Source: Amycolatopsis xylanica
GTDB lineage: Bacteria > Actinomycetota > Actinomycetes > Mycobacteriales > Pseudonocardiaceae
Direction of reading: 5' to 3'
DNA: 64,000 nt
Assembly (NCBI RefSeq): GCF_900107045.1
Contig: NZ_FNON01000007.1
Coordinates: 248,001 to 312,000, forward strand
This document shows positions 59,472 through 64,000 of this stretch, in pieces. The notes under the pieces are model-generated. The model was given only the letters and a program-made list of their open reading frames with translations. It made no database searches and had not been told where the DNA came from. Made by a program: the position numbers and the translations under genes. Every line of letters begins with the position of its first letter. The stretch's first letter is position 1.

Positions 59472-62330
59472 TCAGTAGGTGTTGCTCATGTCCACGGCCG
59501 TGCCGTCGGCGTCGACCATCTCCGAGACGCCGTGGAGGGCCAAGCCGGCGGGCAGGTCCGCGCGGCTGTGCACGCTCAGCTTGCGGTACACACGAGTCAG
59601 GTGCTGCTCCACCGTGCTCACCGTGATGTACAGCCGCCGCCCGATCTCGCGGTTGGTGTGACCCAGTGCCGCGAGCAAGGCCACGCGGCGCTCGGCGTCC
59701 GAGAGAATCGGCGCGCCTGAGATTTCCGCTTGGGTGTCGGCTTCCTTGACGACCTCGCCCGCCGAACGCTCGCGGGGAAGCTGCTGCGGGGGCAGGGCTC
59801 CGGACTGGCAGGCCTTGGTCTCCTGGGCCGCGCGCCGGGCCATCATGCGGGCTCGGTCGAACTCGCCCATTTCCTGGTGGACCTGGCTCAGGTCGGCCAG
59901 TGCGCGGGAAAGCTCGAGGCGGTCGCCGGAGATCTGGAGGCATTCGATGGCCTGGCGCAGCAACGCGGGGCGCTGCGGGAGGTCGCTCGAGGCCGCCAGC
60001 ACGCGCAGCGAGATGCCGCGGGTGCGGGAGTCGACCGGGCCCGAGCGCTCGAGTTGCTCGGCGACCAGTTCGCGGGCGACGGCTTTGCGGCCCAGCTGGA
60101 GGTTGGCTTCGGCGAGGTCGCTGCGCCAGGGGGCGAGGCCCGGTACGTCGAGGTCGCGTTCGCGCATCAGCTTGCCGCAGGTCTGGAAGTCGCTGATCGC
60201 CGCCAGCACCCGGTCGGCCGCCAAGTAATAGTGCCCGCGGGCACGCAGGTAGCGGAGGCCGAACAGGGTGGAGAACATCGCGTCCGGGACGATCTGCTTG
60301 AGGACCTCGGCGGCCGCGTCGAGCCTGCCCATCGCGGTGTTCGCGAGCAACAGCGTGGTGAGCGGGTAGCCGATGAGGACGCCCCAGCTCTGGGCCTGCA
60401 GCAGGTTGCGCGCGGTTTCGGCGTGCAGGACGGCGGTGGCGAGCTGCCCCCGGCGCAGCGCGATGTCCGCCCTGATGCTGCCGAGCATGGCCTGCCAGGT
60501 GGTGGCGCGCCTGCGGACGGCCTCGTCCATCAGGGCGTCGACCCACGACGCGGCCTTGCCCGCCTTGTTCACGTAGACGAGTGCCAAGACGGCTGTCGCC
60601 AATACTTCCAGCGAGGTGTCGCCGAGACGGCAGCTCTGCAGGATGTGCTCGGCGCTGGCCGTCGCGGCCTCGCGGGCGCGCTGGGTGTTGGAGTTGCTCA
60701 TCCCGAGCGTGTTGGCCGCGCCGGACCACATGCCCTCCGGGACGGGCTGGGGCGGCGACGGGTCGTCGTCGACGTTGCGGAAGTGGGCGCACGGGAGCCC
60801 GTAGAACCATTGGTAGGCGACGCGGAGCTCGGCCGCCAGCTGGAGGTCCGCGACGCCGGTGGAGGTGTCGAGCACCTCCATTCCTTTGAGGACGGTCTCC
60901 TTGTCGCCCTGCCACAGGGAATTGCGGATCACCGTGACGGCGTCGCGGCGGGTCAGCTTGCCCTCGCGGGCGGCGACGCGCAGCGGCTCGAGGTAGTGGG
61001 AGGCGACCGACGGGTTGATCCGCCAGACCACCCTGGCGAGCGCCTTGGTGACTTCGACGCGCTCGCGCTCGTCGGTGCTGGCGTCGAGCGCGAGCTCGAG
61101 GCAGCGGACGGCGAGGCTCACGTCGTCGGCGACGACCGCCTGCTCGGCCGCGTCGCGCATGACCGCGATCGACCAGCTGCCGACGACCTTGTCCGCGGCG
61201 ATGAAGTGGCGCGCGACCTCGGACGAGGCCGCGCCCTTCTGATAGAGGAGCCCGGCCGCGCTGATGTGCATGCGCGAGCGCTCGTCCGGCGAGAGGCTGT
61301 CCAGCACCGCGGCTTCGGCCACCGTGTGCCGGAACTTGCCGTCGCCGAGCAGTCCCGCCGCGGTGAGGATGTCGATCACCTGCATGACCGCTTCGGACTT
61401 GATGCCCATCAGCCGCCCGATCATCGCGGGCGTGCCCTCGGCGCCGAGCACGGCGAGACCGCGCGCGACATCGAGGAGCCGCGGCTCCCAGCGGTGCAGG
61501 CAGGCGAGGACGGAACGGCCGAACGCGACCCCGACCGCGGGCTCGCCCTCGGCGGACGGCGTGCTCGCGCGGTAGTCCTCGATGAGGGCGTTGACGAGCA
61601 TCGGGTTGCCACCACTGACCTCGTGGTAGAACTTCGCGACCGCCGCGGCCTTGTCCGCGTCGGCGACCGCGGCGACGCGGTCGGCCACGCCCTGCTCGGT
61701 CAGCGGCTCCAGCCGGATGAGGTGGTGCTCCCGGCGGGTCACCTCCGCGCGGAACAGCGGGAGGGTGGGCTGCGGGCGCTCCCACTCGTTGAGAATCATC
61801 AGCACCCGCGATGAGTTCATCCGCCGCCGCAGGTACAGCAGCAGCTGCAGCGACGAGCTGTCCACGAACTGGACGTCGTCGATGCCGATCACCACCGGCC
61901 GCTCGCGCGAGAGTTCCAGCAACGCCGTGCAGATCTCGTGGACGACCTTGACGCCGGTGTGCTGGATGGTGGAGACGTCGGTGTTCGCGTCCCCCTCGGC
62001 GAGTGAATCGGCGGTGATGAGCTTGAGGACACGGTCCGCGACTTCGGTCGGGAGACCCGAGCTGTGGAAGAGCTGGTCGATCACGCCGGTCTGCAGGGCC
62101 CGTTCGGCCCGCGATCCGGTAGCGGTGAGTAACAACGCTCCGGAATCGATTGCGTAGCGTGAAAACTCATGCAATAGCTCGGTCTTGCCGGTGGCGAGGC
62201 CACCGCCGACCAACACGAGTTGGCCGTTCCCGTCGGCAGCCTCGGTGAGTAGACGCGTCAATACGTCCATTGCGTCGCGGTGTTCGGCGAACGCCATGCG
62301 GTCAACCCCCAAAAGGCCCATTATGCGCAC
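59472..62330 (-). CDS. LuxR family regulator of the LAL type (AAA ATPase + LuxR HTH)
   Basis: A 952-residue regulator. GTG 62330 is the longest start; ATG 62321 is as likely, and neither has a clear ribosome site. The N-terminal AAA/STAND domain has Walker A GGGLATGKTELLHE and Walker B VVIGIDDVQFVDSSS. The long middle part (about 420-850) is helical and TPR-like. The C terminus has a LuxR helix-turn-helix (SDAERRVALLAALGHTNREI, TVSTVEQHLTRVYRKLSV). LAL proteins activate antibiotic or sugar-utilisation clusters on binding a ligand or nucleotide. No cluster adjoins on the left; the truncated hydrolase is at the right. Confidence 0.92.
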   Translation of the reverse strand: MRIMGLLGVDRMAFAEHRDAMDVLTRLLTEAADGNGQLVLVGGGLATGKTELLHEFSRYAIDSGALLLTATGSRAERALQTGVIDQLFHSSGLPTEVADRVLKLITADSLAEGDANTDVSTIQHTGVKVVHEICTALLELSRERPVVIGIDDVQFVDSSSLQLLLYLRRRMNSSRVLMILNEWERPQPTLPLFRAEVTRREHHLIRLEPLTEQGVADRVAAVADADKAAAVAKFYHEVSGGNPMLVNALIEDYRASTPSAEGEPAVGVAFGRSVLACLHRWEPRLLDVARGLAVLGAEGTPAMIGRLMGIKSEAVMQVIDILTAAGLLGDGKFRHTVAEAAVLDSLSPDERSRMHISAAGLLYQKGAASSEVARHFIAADKVVGSWSIAVMRDAAEQAVVADDVSLAVRCLELALDASTDERERVEVTKALARVVWRINPSVASHYLEPLRVAAREGKLTRRDAVTVIRNSLWQGDKETVLKGMEVLDTSTGVADLQLAAELRVAYQWFYGLPCAHFRNVDDDPSPPQPVPEGMWSGAANTLGMSNSNTQRAREAATASAEHILQSCRLGDTSLEVLATAVLALVYVNKAGKAASWVDALMDEAVRRRATTWQAMLGSIRADIALRRGQLATAVLHAETARNLLQAQSWGVLIGYPLTTLLLANTAMGRLDAAAEVLKQIVPDAMFSTLFGLRYLRARGHYYLAADRVLAAISDFQTCGKLMRERDLDVPGLAPWRSDLAEANLQLGRKAVARELVAEQLERSGPVDSRTRGISLRVLAASSDLPQRPALLRQAIECLQISGDRLELSRALADLSQVHQEMGEFDRARMMARRAAQETKACQSGALPPQQLPRERSAGEVVKEADTQAEISGAPILSDAERRVALLAALGHTNREIGRRLYITVSTVEQHLTRVYRKLSVHSRADLPAGLALHGVSEMVDADGTAVDMSNTY

Positions 62331-63043
62331 TGGTGATTACCTACGCCGATGTCGACCTTCGCCTGACCCGGCCCTGTCCAGCCATAGCCGAGTTTAGCCC
62401 CATAAGAGTGAGGCCGTGAAGGTTTATGTTACCGACCGAGGGCGATTGGTGATCGATTTTTCGTGGTTCGGGTGGATGTGCACACCAGTAATACCTGGTG
62501 TGGTTGGACAGTTACCCGCCGACTATGCCAAGTGGGTGAATATCAACAGCGCCCCGCTCGCTGGGACGCGGGTTAATAAAACGTCGTCACACAACCCCGG
62601 CAAAGCTGGCGCCACCTGCGGCGAGGGGGTGGGCGACCGCTCACCCCTCCAGGGCGTGAATCTGTCCGGCAGCACGACAGGTTCGCGTCGCGCGCCGGGT
62701 ACCGGACCTCTGGTCCAGACCAAGATACACATGCGTCCAGAAAGGACCCGACAGGGGAACTGATGACGTTTTGCTGTCAGTTCTCACGAAAGATCACCGA
62801 AACCGACATTAGGCAAACCGGGGTTCACACTTCTTTCACTGAATCGATAGGAACACAGCGATACGTCTTGTTCACGTTCCGGGTTGTTACGTGAATCGAA
62901 ACACCGTAATAGTCCACCGGTCAACACGAAAACGCGAAAACTACTCAAGACGCCGATAGGCCGAACGGACGAGCAGTCGCCGACGCCCTGGGCAAGGGCC
63001 TAAAGCAGTAAACCCACATACCTGTCAAGCGCCCGAAAACGAC
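62331..63043. other. Long gene-free, less GC-rich region upstream of the LAL regulator
   Basis: About 710 bp with no convincing gene. An inverted repeat CACACCAG/CTGGTGTG with a 6-nt AT spacer lies at 62481-62502 and may be a regulatory site. A short plus-strand open frame (62416-62763) lacks family features. The stretch 62770-63010 is much less GC-rich than its surroundings, suggesting promoter sequence or foreign DNA. Confidence 0.5.
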
Positions 63044-63087
63044 TCGGCGCGGGCGTTACGAATTGGATTTCGTAACGCCCGCGCCGA
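63044..63087 (-). terminator. Terminator of the truncated alpha/beta hydrolase gene
   Basis: A perfect 19-bp-arm hairpin (outer arm TCGGCGCGGGCGTTACGAA) with a 6-nt loop, followed on the minus strand by GTTTTC. It lies 21 nt beyond the stop codon of the hydrolase. Confidence 0.85.
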
Positions 63088-63107
63088 ATACTCAGTGTTC
63101 GCTACCG

Positions 63108-64000
63108 CTAACCCACTCGCTGGCCCATGACGGCGTCCGGAGACGCCTGATCGGACACCGAGGACCGGGCCGCGGCCGCCGGCGCGGGCGGCAGCGGGAC
63201 CGGCAACGGCAGCGGCGCGCACTCGACGTCCGCCGTGCGGCCCGGCTTGCGGGCCGGCAGCGCGCCGGTGAGGAGGTAGTCCGCGATCTTGTCGTCCACG
63301 CAGGCGTTCTTGCGCGGGGTGATGGCGTGGCTGGTGCCACCGGGCTCCGCGATCAGCGAAGCGCCGGGGAACCGGCTGCGGACTTCGAGGCTGCCCTCGA
63401 ACGGCGTTGGCGCGTCGAGCGTCTCGTCGATCATGAGCACGCTCGCGACGCCGCGTCCGTCGACGTGGACCGGCTTGCCCGCCTTCGCGGGCCAGTAGAG
63501 GCACGGCGCGTTGAACCAGGCGTTCTGCCAGGTGTAGTACGGCGCCTTCGCGAAGGTCTTCCAGTTGTCGACCTTCCACTGGTGCCAGGACGCGGGCCAC
63601 TGCACGTCCGTGCACTGCACGGCGAGGTACACCGCGAAGCCGTTGTCGTCGCCGCGGCCGCCGAAGTTCTCGAACAGCGTCTTCATGTTCTGCCAGTCGC
63701 CCTTGTTCACGAACCGGGCGAACGCGTCACCCAGCACCGGCCAGCGGAGCTGGTAGTACGCGGCCTGCTGGAAGACGTCGAGCCACTCGTCCGGCCCGAC
63801 GACACCGCCCGCGGCGTTGAACGACAGCTTCAGCAGCTGCTCGTCGAACACCCGCTTGACCGCCTCCTTGGTCTTGCCGAGGTGGTAGGCGTCGTCGTGC
63901 GAGGCGACCCAGCCGAACCAGATGTTCAGGTTCACGTCGAAGGCGACGTCCTGGTTCAGGTTGGCCTGGTACCACACGTTGCGCGGGTCGACCGTCGAGT
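63108..64000 (-). CDS. Secreted alpha/beta hydrolase with TAP-like C-terminal domain (5' part outside window)
   Basis: The reverse strand is open to the right edge of the window and encodes the C-terminal 297 residues of a tripeptidyl aminopeptidase-like hydrolase (SlpD/E type). It opens with STVDPRNVWYQANLNQDVAF, a standard internal stretch, then IWFGWVASHDDAYHLGKTK, AVQCTDVQWP and the TAP domain with VHVDGRGVASVLMIDETLDA (catalytic Asp) and AEPGGTSHAITPRKNACVDD (catalytic His). The nucleophile serine is outside the window. A proline- and alanine-rich tail ends the protein. It would release N-terminal tripeptides or peptide groups outside the cell. Confidence 0.9.
   Translation of the reverse strand, partial: STVDPRNVWYQANLNQDVAFDVNLNIWFGWVASHDDAYHLGKTKEAVKRVFDEQLLKLSFNAAGGVVGPDEWLDVFQQAAYYQLRWPVLGDAFARFVNKGDWQNMKTLFENFGGRGDDNGFAVYLAVQCTDVQWPASWHQWKVDNWKTFAKAPYYTWQNAWFNAPCLYWPAKAGKPVHVDGRGVASVLMIDETLDAPTPFEGSLEVRSRFPGASLIAEPGGTSHAITPRKNACVDDKIADYLLTGALPARKPGRTADVECAPLPLPVPLPPAPAAAARSSVSDQASPDAVMGQRVG

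Noticed and set aside
59730..61814. A 694-codon plus-strand open frame
   Set aside because: Antisense to the LAL regulator, with the biased composition of a shadow frame and no domain.
62416..62763. A 115-codon plus-strand open frame in the gap before the LAL regulator
   Set aside because: It has a GTG start without ribosome site, no family features, and codon use unlike the neighbours. I treat the region as non-coding.

Overview
The window is high-GC actinobacterial DNA. Twin-arginine and lipoprotein secretion signals, GTG starts, SARP and LAL regulators, a FolP2-type dihydropteroate synthase, a PptT/PptH pair and family 2B encapsulins together suggest a soil Pseudonocardiaceae-like genome (Amycolatopsis or a relative). 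That placement is inference from gene content; there is no rRNA here to confirm it.

Layout. 1-9.3 kb: truncated sulfonate/nitrate-type binding lipoprotein, QueA-SDR pair, orphan histidine kinase convergent with folP2, sedolisin protease, GNAT acetyltransferase, ROK regulator. 9.3-16.4 kb: plant cell-wall (pectin-type) locus with two coupled GH29 fucosidases, a divergent GH105 hydrolase and a GH28-like beta-helix enzyme. 16.5-24.4 kb: TetR regulator, PhoD phosphatase, and a SARP/NB-ARC regulator flanked by two secreted SH3-domain proteins plus a ricin-type lectin. 24.5-27.2 kb: FAD oxidase and GH88-type hydrolase. 27.4-29.5 kb: copper island (CsoR, DUF4396, CopZ, DUF305, DUF6153) with two CsoR-like operators. 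29.6-34 kb: orphan sugar-binding lipoprotein, then a three-gene surface-protein operon.

34.5-39.4 kb is the most interesting locus: two different family 2B encapsulin shell proteins with inserted cyclic-nucleotide-binding-like domains, followed by a polyprenyl diphosphate synthase and an IspH reductase. It reads as a two-component protein compartment tied to isoprenoid synthesis. A 29-nt perfect hairpin separates the two shell genes.

39.4-50.9 kb: GH18 chitinase, a duplicated repeat block, CapA-like lipoprotein, P1 peptidase, tRNA-Cys, SMP-30 lactonase, and an arabinose-type ABC transporter operon with its own GntR/FadR regulator, then a second GH105 enzyme and a HAD phosphatase. 51-55.4 kb: RidA, DinB polymerase, and a tightly overlapping thioesterase-PptH-PptT module acting on phosphopantetheine metabolism. 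55.5-64 kb: DHA2 exporter, PqqD-like protein, XRE-DUF5753 regulator, a large LAL regulator, and a truncated TAP-like secreted hydrolase.

Many intergenic gaps carry short palindromic repeats in several families. The commonest are a 22-nt GGGATAAAG element and a hairpin centred on GGTTAGAACC. They sit against gene ends, in three cases supply the stop codon, and in one place are part of a block duplicated about 330 bp apart. Carbohydrate genes are scattered over the window but appear to serve one purpose: release, import and catabolism of pectin side-chain sugars.
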